This document shows, in pieces, positions 45,290 through 53,818 of a stretch of DNA of 64,000 bases. Origin of the DNA: CAXBCP01 sp047638395. GTDB lineage: Bacteria > Pseudomonadota > Alphaproteobacteria > MPNO01 > UBA830. A model generated the notes under the pieces. That model searched no databases and was not told the origin of the DNA. It was given only the letters and a program-made list of their open reading frames with translations. The stretch covers positions 38,880 through 102,879 of the forward strand of contig JBLIMV010000022.1 in the NCBI GenBank assembly GCA_047638395.1, in the 5' to 3' direction. The position numbers and the translations under genes were made by a program. Position 1 is the first letter of the stretch; every line of letters starts with the position of its first letter.

Positions 45290-46741
45290 ATGAGCCTTCT
45301 GGAAGGTCGCACCGGCGACTGGGAAATCGTTATCGGGCTGGAAGTTCACGCCCAGGTGACGTCGAAGTCGAAACTGTTTTCCGGCGCATCCACGGAATTC
45401 GGCGCCGAGCCGAACTCTCAGGTCTCGCTGGTCGATGCCGCGATGCCGGGCATGCTGCCGGTGATCAATGAACGCGCGGTGGAGCAGGCGGTGCGCACGG
45501 GGCTTGGGCTGAACGCCCAGATCAATCTGGTGTCGATTTTTGACCGGAAGAACTATTTTTATCCCGACCTGCCGCAGGGTTACCAGATTTCGCAGTTCCT
45601 CGATCCCGTGGTCGGCAAGGGCGAGATTGAAATCGACCTGGCGGACGGCACCAGCCGGACTATCGGTATCACGCGGCTGCATCTCGAACAGGATGCCGGC
45701 AAGTCGATCCATGACCAGGATCCGCGCAAGACGCTGATCGATCTGAACCGGTCGGGCGTCGCGCTGATGGAAATCGTCTCCGAGCCGGACATGCGCTCGG
45801 CCGAGGAAGCCGGCGCCTATGTCACCAAAATCCGCTCAATCGTGCGCTATCTTGGCACCTGCGATGGCAACATGCAGGAAGGCTCGATGCGCGCCGATGT
45901 GAACGTGTCTGTGCGCAAACCGGGCGGCGAGCTTGGCACGCGCAGCGAGATCAAGAACGTGAATTCGATCCGGTTTATCCGCGAGGCCATCGAGTATGAG
46001 GCGCGCCGCCAGATCGAGATACTCGAGGATGGTGGCACCGTCGATCAGGAAACACGCCTGTTCGATCCGGATCGTGGCGAGACGCGCTCCATGCGCTCCA
46101 AGGAAGAATCCCACGATTACCGCTATTTCCCGGATCCCGATCTGCTGCCGCTTGAATTGGAGCAGAGCTGGGTCGATGCGATCCGGGAATCCCTGCCCGA
46201 ATTGCCGGACCAGAAGAAACACCGGTTCATCAATGAGTATGGGCTGAGCGTGGATGATGCCGCCCAGCTCATTGCCGAGCGCGAGACGGCCGAATATTTC
46301 GAGGTTGTGGCCAAGGGCCGCGATCCGAAGGTTGCCGCGAACTGGGTGACGGGCGAACTGTTCGGTGCCCTCAACCGGACCGATACCGAGCTTTCGGAGT
46401 CCAGCGTCAGTGCCGACATGCTCGGCAAACTGGTCGATCTGATTGGCGACGGCACGCTGTCCAATCGGCTCGCCAAGGAGGTCTTCGAGATCATGTTCGA
46501 GACCGGCGACGATCCTGCAAAGATTGTCGAGGAAAAGGGCCTGAAGCAGGTTACCGATACCGGTGCCATCGAGGCTGCGGTCGACGACGCGATCGCCGCC
46601 GGCGCCGCCCAGGTCGAACAGTACAAGGGCGGCAACGAAAAAATCCTCGGCTGGTTTGTCGGTCAGGTAATGAAGGCGACCCAGGGCAAGGCCAACCCCC
46701 AGGCAGTCAACGAGATCCTGCGGAAGAAGCTGGACGGTTAA
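45290..46741 (+). CDS. gatB: Asp/Glu-tRNA amidotransferase subunit GatB
   Basis: GatB phosphorylates the misacylated aminoacyl-tRNA and receives ammonia from GatA. The 483-aa protein begins with GLEVHAQVTSKSKLFSG and contains ANVSVRKPGGELGTR-type ATP/tRNA motifs and a C-terminal YqeY-like tail (GWFVGQVMKATQGKANPQAV). The start is separated from the upstream membrane protein by 4 bp. The presence of gatCAB supports indirect synthesis of Gln-tRNA and probably Asn-tRNA. Confidence 0.97.
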   Translation: MSLLEGRTGDWEIVIGLEVHAQVTSKSKLFSGASTEFGAEPNSQVSLVDAAMPGMLPVINERAVEQAVRTGLGLNAQINLVSIFDRKNYFYPDLPQGYQISQFLDPVVGKGEIEIDLADGTSRTIGITRLHLEQDAGKSIHDQDPRKTLIDLNRSGVALMEIVSEPDMRSAEEAGAYVTKIRSIVRYLGTCDGNMQEGSMRADVNVSVRKPGGELGTRSEIKNVNSIRFIREAIEYEARRQIEILEDGGTVDQETRLFDPDRGETRSMRSKEESHDYRYFPDPDLLPLELEQSWVDAIRESLPELPDQKKHRFINEYGLSVDDAAQLIAERETAEYFEVVAKGRDPKVAANWVTGELFGALNRTDTELSESSVSADMLGKLVDLIGDGTLSNRLAKEVFEIMFETGDDPAKIVEEKGLKQVTDTGAIEAAVDDAIAAGAAQVEQYKGGNEKILGWFVGQVMKATQGKANPQAVNEILRKKLDG

Positions 46742-46756
46742 GCATAATTTGCGATT

Positions 46757-46831
46757 GTCATCCCGGACTTGTTCCGGGATCCAGCAGGACGTCCAGGCAA
46801 AGACTGGGCCCCGGAATAAATCCGGGGTGAC
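46757..46831. repeat. Intergenic nested inverted repeat, alphaproteobacterial dispersed type
   Basis: A 28-bp arm beginning GTCATCCCGGACTTG (46757-46784) is matched in inverted orientation by the arm ending AATCCGGGGTGAC (46804-46831), with each arm itself a small hairpin (ATCCCGGA/TCCGGGAT; CCCCGG/CCGGGG). Read on the minus strand it gives the TPDLFRGP...WIPEQVRDD peptide that is a hallmark of a dispersed intergenic repeat in many alphaproteobacteria. It probably folds into a cruciform or acts as a terminator after gatB. Confidence 0.8.
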
Positions 46832-46971
46832 AGCCGGGGAGTGAATCCCCCCGGTTTCTTTCTGACCGTTCAAGCAAAAGACTTTTCCTCGTCTGATCAG
46901 TTGCGGCCCTTCGCGCGATGACGGCGGCGCGCTATGATCCATCCAACAGCATTCAGCGGAAGGAAATTCCC

Positions 46972-47700
46972 ATGACGATCGACGTCTACACATGGCCGAC
47001 GCCCAACGGGCACAAAGTGCACATCATGCTTCAGGAAGCGGAGATCGAGCACAACATCATTCCGATCAATATTCAGGAAGGCGACCAGTTCAAGCCCGAC
47101 TTCCTGAAGATCAGCCCGAATAACAAAATGCCGGCCATCGTCGATCCCGACGGACCCGACGGGAAACCGATCTCGGTCTTCGAATCCGCCGCCTGCCTGA
47201 TCTATCTGGCGAACAAGACCGGTAAATTCATGCCCACGGACGAGCGCAAGAAATACGATGTTCTGCAATGGCTGATGTTCCAGATGGGCTCGGTCGGACC
47301 GATGCTCGGCCAGTGCCACCACTTTAATGCCTATGCGCCGCTGCGCGAGCCGGAGGAGCGCCTGGCCTATGCCCAGGCCCGCTATATTAACGAAGGCACG
47401 CGCATCTATGGCGTCATTGACCGTCAGCTCGACGGCAAGGACTGGATTGCGGCCGATGAATACACCATCGCCGATATGGCAATCATGCCGTGGCTGCGCG
47501 ACCCGGTAAAACAGGGCATCGATGGCGACAAATTCCCGAACCTTTTGCGCTGGCGCGACAAGATGTGGGCCCGCCCGCAGGTGCTCGAGGCGCTCCAGAC
47601 GCTTTCCGAAAGCCGCCGCAAGGACCATTCCTTTAGCGATAAGGGCTGGGAGATGATGTACGGCAAGACCCAGTCTTCGCAGGGCAATGCGGCGGAGTAG
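46972..47700 (+). CDS. Glutathione S-transferase (YfcG-like), copy 1
   Basis: The 242-aa protein is a nu-class, YfcG-like glutathione transferase/disulfide reductase: an N-terminal thioredoxin fold with VYTWPTPNGHKVHIML (the TxN glutathione-site motif), NNKMPAIVDPDGPDG (cis-Pro) and VFESAACLIYLA, then a helical C-domain. The start is ATG 46972, with AAGGAAATTCC just upstream; the frame extends 18 codons further without similarity. It is the first of three tandem paralogues on the plus strand and the longest. Confidence 0.9.
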   Translation: MTIDVYTWPTPNGHKVHIMLQEAEIEHNIIPINIQEGDQFKPDFLKISPNNKMPAIVDPDGPDGKPISVFESAACLIYLANKTGKFMPTDERKKYDVLQWLMFQMGSVGPMLGQCHHFNAYAPLREPEERLAYAQARYINEGTRIYGVIDRQLDGKDWIAADEYTIADMAIMPWLRDPVKQGIDGDKFPNLLRWRDKMWARPQVLEALQTLSESRRKDHSFSDKGWEMMYGKTQSSQGNAAE

Positions 47701-47728
47701 GTTTTCGCCGCGGCACTCCGGCTGAGAG

Positions 47729-48394
47729 ATGATCGATCTGTATACCTACCGGACGTCGAACGGTCGCAAGGCGTCGATCATGCTGGAAGAATGCGGGCTC
47801 GATTACACCTTGCACATTGTCGATATCACGGCGGGCGCGCAGGATACGCCTGCCTTCCGCGTAATAAATCCGAATGGACGGATTCCGGCCATCATCGACC
47901 GCGACGCACTGGATGGCGCGCCGCTGGTGCTATTCGAATCTGGCGCGATCCTGCTCTATCTCGCGCAGAAGACGGGATTGTTCCTGCCGGAGGATGAAAA
48001 AGGCCGCTGGATCGCTGTCCAGTGGCTGATGTGGCAGATGGGCGGCGTCGGCCCCAATTTCGGGCAGGCCTTTCATTTTCTCCATCAGCATCCCGAAGAT
48101 GCGCCGGATGCCGGCATTGCCTATGGCAGGGAACGCTATGGGGGTGAGGTCCGCCGGTTGTGCGACGTGATGAATGCGCGCCTGGCGGAAGTGCCGTTTC
48201 TTGCGGGCGATGCGTATTCGGTCGCCGATATAGCGACCTATCCGTGGATCGCGCTGCATAAATGGTTCGGGCTGGAGCTTGCAGACCTGCCCCATCTTCG
48301 GCGATGGTACGGCGAAATAAAGGCGCGGCCGGCAGTTCAGCGGGGAATGGATGTGCCGACACGTGACCAGATGGAAAACCACGCATCAGGATAA
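47729..48394 (+). CDS. Glutathione S-transferase (YfcG-like), copy 2
   Basis: The 221-aa paralogue has YTYRTSNGRKASIMLEECG, NPNGRIPAIIDRDALDG and ESGAILLYLAQKTGLF, then SVADIATYPWIALHKWF and the C-terminal helical domain, all matching the neighbouring copies. The thioredoxin-fold motifs are intact. It begins 28 bp after copy 1. The acceptor substrate is unknown. Confidence 0.9.
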   Translation: MIDLYTYRTSNGRKASIMLEECGLDYTLHIVDITAGAQDTPAFRVINPNGRIPAIIDRDALDGAPLVLFESGAILLYLAQKTGLFLPEDEKGRWIAVQWLMWQMGGVGPNFGQAFHFLHQHPEDAPDAGIAYGRERYGGEVRRLCDVMNARLAEVPFLAGDAYSVADIATYPWIALHKWFGLELADLPHLRRWYGEIKARPAVQRGMDVPTRDQMENHASG

Positions 48395-48406
48395 AAAGGG
48401 AAAGAC

Positions 48407-49039
48407 ATGATCGATCTATATAACTGGCATACGTCGAACGGTCGCAAGCTGTTCATCATGCTCGAAGAGCTGGGCGTCGACTACAACACCCATGTGATCA
48501 ATATCGGTAAGGACGACCAGTTCACGCCGGAATTCACGGCAATCAATCCGAACGGCAAAATTCCGGCGATGATCGATCAGGACGGGCCCGGCGGCGCGCC
48601 GTTCTCGCTGTTCGAATCCGGCGCGATGCTGATGTATCTGGCTGACAAGTATGGAAAATTCCTGCCACCGGTCGAAGACGTGCGGAACCGCTATATCACG
48701 ATCCAGTGGCTGATGTTCCAGATGGGCGGACTCGGGCCGATGTTCGGTCAGGCGCATCATTTCCGCCGCGCCAAGACCCAGGTCGAATACGGTATCGAGC
48801 GGTATACGAAGGAAGCGCGGCGCCTGTGGGGTGTGCTGGACGGCCATCTCGCCAACAATGACTTCATGCACGGTGACTATTCGATCGCCGATATGGCGAT
48901 CTATCCGTGGACGGCGCGATATGAATGGCAGGGTGTGGCGCTGGAGGAATTCCCCAACGTGAAGCGCTGGTTCGAGACAGTGGGCGCACGGCCCGCGGTC
49001 GCAAAGGCGATGGGGATCAATCTTGCCGAGGCGGCCTGA
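48407..49039 (+). CDS. Glutathione S-transferase (YfcG-like), copy 3
   Basis: The 210-aa third paralogue has YNWHTSNGRKLFIMLEELG, NPNGKIPAMIDQDGPGG and ESGAMLMYLADKYGKF, and the YSIADMAIYPWTARYEW segment shared with copies 1 and 2. AAAGGGAAAGAC upstream of the ATG provides a Shine-Dalgarno. The intergenic gap to copy 2 is 12 bp, so the last two are an operon. Divergence between copies suggests old duplication with distinct substrates. Confidence 0.9.
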   Translation: MIDLYNWHTSNGRKLFIMLEELGVDYNTHVINIGKDDQFTPEFTAINPNGKIPAMIDQDGPGGAPFSLFESGAMLMYLADKYGKFLPPVEDVRNRYITIQWLMFQMGGLGPMFGQAHHFRRAKTQVEYGIERYTKEARRLWGVLDGHLANNDFMHGDYSIADMAIYPWTARYEWQGVALEEFPNVKRWFETVGARPAVAKAMGINLAEAA

Positions 49040-49071
49040 CCGAATTTAAGTCCGGCAGTATCGCGACAGGG

Positions 49072-49269
49072 TCAGTGTGCGGCGACGGTTGTGGTGGCGG
49101 GGCGGCCCTTTTGCGCGGGGGCGCCGGCCATGAGGCCACGCAGTTCGCGTCGGCAGCTTTCAAGCTGGGACATTTCGCGCTGATCTTCGCGGTCGCTTAC
49201 CTGCATAAAGCTCAGCTTTACTTCGACGAGGTCTAGCAGCGTTTCTACCGTGCGTTTCGAAATGGACAT
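49072..49269 (-). CDS. Conserved-looking 65-aa hypothetical protein
   Basis: The frame starts MSISKRTVETLLDLVEVKLS and continues with charged, helix-forming sequence (DREDQREMSQLESCRRELRGL), ending in a short Pro/Thr/Ala tail. No membrane segment or known motif is visible. The start is chosen at ATG 49269 because the extension to 49329 lacks coding character. I know of similar short proteins in alphaproteobacteria only as uncharacterised, and I assign no function. Confidence 0.6.
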   Translation of the reverse strand: MSISKRTVETLLDLVEVKLSFMQVSDREDQREMSQLESCRRELRGLMAGAPAQKGRPATTTVAAH

Positions 49270-49441
49270 TTTTTCGGTACCGTTACTGGTTAACGTCGGA
49301 TCCGATATTCGGCCCATCATCCTTAACAATGCGTGAATCGCGCTGCCGATTTATTAAGGGAATTTCAACTGCGTTGAGATTAGATGCTCCTGAACCGCCT
49401 ATTTCATCGGCGGGCATATTTGATCGGCGGAAGGAACGCGC

Positions 49442-49801
49442 ATGGCGACGGTACAGATCGACGGGCTCGGCCCGGACTATGAAAGCGTTAACGGCACACT
49501 GGCCATTACACGCAGGCTCAGTGACAAAGTGCTGGCGGCATTTAATCATGCCTATGCAACCGGCGAGGTCGAGGTCGCAACCAAACTCCGCGCCGTCCTC
49601 CTGGTCACCGAAGCAAAGCGCCCCAGGGGCGACAAGCGCGGCGGATACGACGCGACGGCACATGCCGATCTGTGGGTTGGCTTTGTCGAGGCGCGAAACA
49701 CCTACAAATCGGTTTGTGAAAAGAACGGTGCCAAGGCATCCGATCTGGCGACCGCGCAGGAAAAGATGAAGAACGCCTATCGCGCCTGGAGCGAAATCTA
49801 G
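49442..49801 (+). CDS. Hypothetical 119-aa protein
   Basis: The protein is helical and soluble: ATVQIDGLGPDYESVNGTL, ITRRLSDKVLAAFNHAYATG, LRAVLLVTEAKRPRGDKRGG, then KNAYRAWSEI at the end. GGAAGGAACGC lies upstream of the ATG, a good Shine-Dalgarno. No domain is recognised. It stands alone between the 65-aa gene on the other strand and the ThDP enzyme, whose start is 108 bp on. Confidence 0.65.
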   Translation: MATVQIDGLGPDYESVNGTLAITRRLSDKVLAAFNHAYATGEVEVATKLRAVLLVTEAKRPRGDKRGGYDATAHADLWVGFVEARNTYKSVCEKNGAKASDLATAQEKMKNAYRAWSEI

Positions 49802-49909
49802 GCCACTCGAATAAAAACGAACCTGTTCATTTTTCAATTCGCCTTGCTTTCGATGACGGCGTAGACTTCCCTGCAACAGACCGGTGACGGCTTTTTCAGG
49901 GGAAGAATA

Positions 49910-51628
49910 ATGAAAAACTATCTTGATGGCGGCGAAGCGATTGTCGAAGCGTTCCGGCGCCTTGATATCGATTACGTGATGGCCTCACCGGGCTCCGAAT
50001 GGGGCTCTGTCTGGGAAGCCTTTGCCCGCCAGGATGCCAATAAAGCCGACGGCCCAACCTATCTGAGCTGCGCGCATGAAACTCTGGCCGTCAATCTGGC
50101 CATGGGCTACAGCGTCATGACCGGGCGGATGCAGGCCGTCATGCTGCACACCGGCGTTGGCCTGTTGCAGGGCTCCATGGGGATCGATGCGGCCAACCGC
50201 CAGGGTGTGCCGATGGTTGTCGTGTCCGGCGAATCCCTGACCTATAGCGAGCAGGAAGGTTTCGAGCCCGGCCCGCAATGGCAGGGGCTTTTGTCCGTGG
50301 TCGGCGGCCCGGCAAACCTCGTACAGGCGATCACCAAGTGGTCGCAGGCCGTCAGCAGCCCGTTCACCCTGCATGAACAACTGATACGCGCCGGTGAAAT
50401 GGCGCAGCGTTCGCCCGCGGGCCCGGTCTATATGTCGGTGCCGATCGAGACCATGCTGCATGACTGGACGCCGCCGCAGAACCCGCGGGTCGTGCCGAAG
50501 CCGACGCTGCCCGTGCCGCCCGCATCTGAAATAGAGCGCGTCGCCGATATGCTTGTCGCCAGCCCGAACCCGGCCATTATCGCCGAGTCCATCGGACGCG
50601 ATCCTGACGGCTACGCGGCGACGGTCGAGCTTGCCGAATTGCTGGCCATTCCGGTTTCCGATTCCGGGTGGAGCGATTTTACGAATTTCCCAAAGGACCA
50701 TCCGCTGTATCAGGGTATTGGCAATCCCGATTACCTGCATGAATCGGATCTGGTGCTGACCCTGCGGTCGCGTGCGCCGTGGTCGCCGCCGAGCAACAAG
50801 CCGGCCAAGGCGACAATCGTGAATATCGACGAAGCGCCGTTCCGCAGCCATATGGTCCACCAGAACCTGCAGGCCGATATCTTCCTCGAAGGCGATGCGG
50901 TCGCCACGCTACAGGCGTTGATCGCCGCGGTGCGCGCAAAGGGTGTTGATGACGCCGCCGTCGCCGCCCGCCGGGAGCGCTGGTCAAAGGGGCATGAGGC
51001 TCTTGTCGCCCGCAAACAGGGTCAGGTCGATGAAGCGCTGGCGAAGGACACGATTTCACCCATCGGGCTTTGCGCCACGCTCGGTGACGTGCTGCCGGAC
51101 GACACGATCTATATCGACGAGACCATCACCAGCCGGCGGTCGATCATCGAGCATATTGATTTCAAGGGTCCGCTCAGCTTCTTCAGCGTTGCCTCCGGCG
51201 GGCTGGGGCAGGGATTGGGTCTGGCGCTTGGTGCCAAGCTGGCGATGAAAGACCGCCCCATAGTCTCGGTCATCGGCGACGGCTCGTTCATGTATAACCC
51301 GGTCACCCAGAGCCTCGCACTTTCCAAGCACAAGGACATCCCGATCATGATCGTGGTGTTCAACAATGCCGGCTATTCGGCCATGCGCAAGGAACACCAT
51401 GCTTATTACCCCGATGGTGTCGCGGCGGCATCCAACGCCTCGGTTGGCCATGAAATTACCGATGTGGACTACGCCGAACTGGGCAAGCCGTTCGGTTTTT
51501 ACGGCCGACGGGTAGAGGCCCTGGCCGACCTGCCGGGCGTGCTGAAAGAGGCCTATGCGGCTACGCAGGAAGGCCGCACGGCCATCGTGAATGTCATTCT
51601 GGACGAAGGCGCGCCGGCGACGCGCTGA
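49910..51628 (+). CDS. Thiamine pyrophosphate-dependent enzyme (acetolactate synthase large subunit-like)
   Basis: The 572-aa protein has the three-domain ThDP fold: the cofactor-activating Glu in SCAHETLAVNLAMGYS, a central domain with IPVSDSGWSDFTNFPKD, and the C-terminal ThDP motif GDGSFMYNPVTQSLAL, ending in the NN pair of VVFNNAGYSAM. It resembles the acetolactate synthase/benzoylformate decarboxylase superfamily, but the reaction cannot be told from sequence. GGGGAAGAATA precedes the ATG. It is the last backbone gene before tRNA-Ser. Confidence 0.88.
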   Translation: MKNYLDGGEAIVEAFRRLDIDYVMASPGSEWGSVWEAFARQDANKADGPTYLSCAHETLAVNLAMGYSVMTGRMQAVMLHTGVGLLQGSMGIDAANRQGVPMVVVSGESLTYSEQEGFEPGPQWQGLLSVVGGPANLVQAITKWSQAVSSPFTLHEQLIRAGEMAQRSPAGPVYMSVPIETMLHDWTPPQNPRVVPKPTLPVPPASEIERVADMLVASPNPAIIAESIGRDPDGYAATVELAELLAIPVSDSGWSDFTNFPKDHPLYQGIGNPDYLHESDLVLTLRSRAPWSPPSNKPAKATIVNIDEAPFRSHMVHQNLQADIFLEGDAVATLQALIAAVRAKGVDDAAVAARRERWSKGHEALVARKQGQVDEALAKDTISPIGLCATLGDVLPDDTIYIDETITSRRSIIEHIDFKGPLSFFSVASGGLGQGLGLALGAKLAMKDRPIVSVIGDGSFMYNPVTQSLALSKHKDIPIMIVVFNNAGYSAMRKEHHAYYPDGVAAASNASVGHEITDVDYAELGKPFGFYGRRVEALADLPGVLKEAYAATQEGRTAIVNVILDEGAPATR

Positions 51629-51654
51629 AGACGCACTGGCGACGTCGCATTCGA

Positions 51655-51683
51655 TTGACACGCCCGCCGCTGCTCGGCTACAC
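51655..51683 (+). promoter_or_regulatory. Candidate sigma70-type promoter for tRNA-Ser
   Basis: A perfect -35 TTGACA at 51655-51660 is followed by a 17-bp spacer and CTACAC as a poor -10 at 51678-51683. The start would be about 51690, roughly 35 bp before the mature tRNA. The -35 is strong, the -10 weak. Confidence 0.5.
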
Positions 51684-51724
51684 ACGCACCTGCATACAGC
51701 GTGTAAACGATACCACTCCCCGGC

Positions 51725-51814
51725 GGAGAGGTGGCCGAGTGGCTGAAGGCGCTGGTTTGCTAAATCAGTATGCGGGTAACCGTATCGAGGGTTCGAATCC
51801 CTCTCTCTCCGCCA
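51725..51814 (+). tRNA. tRNA-Ser(GCT)
   Basis: A complete 90-nt class II tRNA: acceptor GGAGAGG paired with the 3' CTCTCC region (G-T at the last pair), D-arm GCCGAGTGGCTGAAGGC, anticodon loop TTTGCTAAA giving anticodon GCT (reads AGC/AGT serine), a long variable arm (TATGCGGGTAACCGTA) and T-arm GGGTTCGAATCCC, with encoded GCCA at the 3' end. The 3' end abuts the acquired region, so this is the likely integration site of the island. Confidence 0.95.
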
Positions 51815-51844
51815 ACTAGTCTCTGCTTTTGCCGTCTCTCATAG

Positions 51845-52140
51845 AATTTCCCTGAAAACCCCGGAATTCCCGGGCCTTTGCCGACGTCGGGGTCGGCGGA
51901 GACGGTCTCCGTCTGCGTATACCTGCGGTTTGGTCCTGGCGGTCTCCGTTTGGCCATTTTCTGGTTCGGTTTCCCTGCTAACAGGGAAATTTACAGGGAA
52001 TTAGATCGTATTCGGTATTTCGGGTCTGTCAGATGGCGGAATAAGGGCGTTATTCCAGTGGTTTACCGGAGATTTCCCTGCAGGAATTAACAGGGAAATT
52101 TTGCGCGGTATCAGGGATTTCAAAAGCCGGAACAGGGAAT
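51845..52140. repeat. Cluster of CAGGGAAWTT motifs between tRNA-Ser and the recombinase
   Basis: This 348-bp gene-free gap (51815-52162) holds at least seven copies or near copies of CAGGGAA(A)TT in both orientations: 51845-51854, 51970-51977, 51982-51991, 51994-52002, 52072-52080, 52091-52100, 52133-52141, plus a variant at 52112. Two pairs face each other as inverted repeats: TTTCCCTG-CTAA-CAGGGAAA, and ATTTCCCTG/CAGGGAAAT with a 10-bp spacer. One more copy lies at 54517-54525, on the far side of the recombinase cassette. Inferred roles are recombinase binding/attachment arms or remnants of repeated integration. Confidence 0.75.
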
Positions 52141-52162
52141 TTCTGCCCCGAATCTCAAGGTT

Positions 52163-53818
52163 TCAGATACCGGCCAACCAGGCTCTCTGGTCGACCCACG
52201 AGGACCGATGCGGCGACCTGATGAGACTGTCAGCGGTCAGTGTTACAGGCTGCCGCCCGTCAACAATCGCCTGGACGATATCGGGCGCCAGAAAGGCGAG
52301 GTCGACCAGATGGGCGACGCGGCGTTGCGATATGCTTTCGCGGCCCGCGATCGCCTGCATGGTCGTGCCGGCCTTGATCTCTTCGAACCACGCCCAGCCT
52401 TTGGCGACGTTCTGCAATAGTGTTTCGTCGACCCCGGACGTTGTATCCCCGAGCACGAGCCGGACTTCGGCGCCGCGACGGCGCAGCGCAAAATCGCCGG
52501 CCAGTTTAAGGGCATCTCGATTGATATGGGCGGGCAGCACACCCAGTTTTTCGGCAAGAGCGACAGTGTCCAGCGTAACCGACAATTGGCCGGGTTCGAT
52601 GCACCCGGCCTCGACGATGGCATTCATCGCCGGGCCCCGATCGGCACTGTTCAGAACCGTTGAGAGATCCCGCGCCTTCAATTGCAGTTCCTGCAGCATC
52701 CCGGCGGGCGCATCCCTGACCAGACAGTGTGTAGATGTGTGTGTCGCCAGCGCGTTGGTGACCAGGCGGGCGACCGCGCTCTCGAGCGCCGCAGCAGGAA
52801 GCCGCCATCCACCCGTGTCGCGATCGCCGCTGCGGACAACAAGTCTGCGCGAGATGTAGTACCGGTGACGCTTGCCGCGCCGAACCGCATGGGACGGCGT
52901 CAGACGGTCTCCCGTCTCGTCAATGAACTTCCCGGCCAGCGGAGACGATGTCGCGGTAATTGCAGGATTACTGGAGCTGTGTTGGTGGGCATTGAGCTTC
53001 TCCCTGACCGCATCGAAGGTGGTCCGGTCGATGATCGCCGGGTGCTGGCCAGGGTAGGTCTGTGTTTTGTGGCGGATCTCGCCGACATAGACCGGGTTGG
53101 AAAGTAGATGATATATCCGCCCGCGGGTGAAGGAGACACCACCCGTGACGTTGCCACCCGGTCGCGTCCGCTTTTTGCTCACCAGACCCAGGCGGTCCGC
53201 TTCCTCCTTCACGCACCGTACGCTGCCGAGCTCGAGATAAAGCCGGAATATGGATCTGACCGTTTTGGCCTCGGCGTCGTTGATGACGAGGGTCCGCTCC
53301 CTGGACTCGTAGCCGAGCGGCACCGGCCCGCCCATCCACAGCCCTTTCTTCTTGGAGGCAGCGATCTTGTCTCGGATGCGCTCGGCGGTGACCTCGCGCT
53401 CGAACTGGGCAAAGGACAAGAGCACGTTGAGCGTTAACCGGCCCATGCTGGTGGCGGTATTGAAGGCTTGCGTCACCGACACGAAGGAGGCGCCGGTCGT
53501 GTCGAAGCGTTCGACCAGTTTGGCGAAGTCGGCCAGGGACCGGGTCAACCGGTCAACCTTGTAAACAACGACGAGATCGACTTCGCCGGCTTCGATAGCG
53601 GCGAGCAGCTTCTGCAGGGCGGGACGTTCCAGCGTGCCGCCCGAGATGCCGCCATCGTCGTAGAGGTCCGGCACCAGCTTCCAGCCTTCTCCTTTCTGGC
53701 TGGCAATATAGGCGGCACAGGCCTCGCGCTGGGCATCGAGCGAGTTAAATTCCTGATCCAGTCCCTCGTCGGAAGACTTGCGGGTGTAAATCGCGCAGCG
53801 GACGAGTTTCTTCAGCAT
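52163..53818 (-). CDS. Large serine recombinase (zinc-ribbon-less type)
   Basis: The 551-aa protein has a resolvase catalytic domain (YTRKSSDEGLDQEF with the nucleophile Ser at residue 15 or 16; YKVDRLTRSLADFAKL; TLNVLLSFAQFERE) and a recombinase domain (about 165-285). Where large serine recombinases normally carry a CxxC...C zinc ribbon, this one reads LAGKFIDETGDRLTPSHA with no cysteines. The C-terminus has a helix-turn-helix (TMQAIAGRESISQRRVAHL) followed by LAFLAPDIVQAI, resembling ParB/KorB-type HTH sequences. The ATG overlaps the DUF2924 stop by one base. It probably integrates or excises the island. Confidence 0.93.
   Translation of the reverse strand: MLKKLVRCAIYTRKSSDEGLDQEFNSLDAQREACAAYIASQKGEGWKLVPDLYDDGGISGGTLERPALQKLLAAIEAGEVDLVVVYKVDRLTRSLADFAKLVERFDTTGASFVSVTQAFNTATSMGRLTLNVLLSFAQFEREVTAERIRDKIAASKKKGLWMGGPVPLGYESRERTLVINDAEAKTVRSIFRLYLELGSVRCVKEEADRLGLVSKKRTRPGGNVTGGVSFTRGRIYHLLSNPVYVGEIRHKTQTYPGQHPAIIDRTTFDAVREKLNAHQHSSSNPAITATSSPLAGKFIDETGDRLTPSHAVRRGKRHRYYISRRLVVRSGDRDTGGWRLPAAALESAVARLVTNALATHTSTHCLVRDAPAGMLQELQLKARDLSTVLNSADRGPAMNAIVEAGCIEPGQLSVTLDTVALAEKLGVLPAHINRDALKLAGDFALRRRGAEVRLVLGDTTSGVDETLLQNVAKGWAWFEEIKAGTTMQAIAGRESISQRRVAHLVDLAFLAPDIVQAIVDGRQPVTLTADSLIRSPHRSSWVDQRAWLAGI

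Noticed and set aside
45836..46993. 385-aa minus-strand frame over gatB
   Set aside because: Shadow of gatB plus the intergenic inverted repeat.
51760..51957. 65-aa frame ending GERGIRTLDTVTRI antisense over tRNA-Ser
   Set aside because: This peptide arises from reading across the tRNA gene and is a familiar mis-annotation in many genomes.
51845..52140. CRISPR array
   Set aside because: Motif copies are about 10 bp, in both orientations and irregularly spaced, with no constant-length repeat or spacer and no cas gene.
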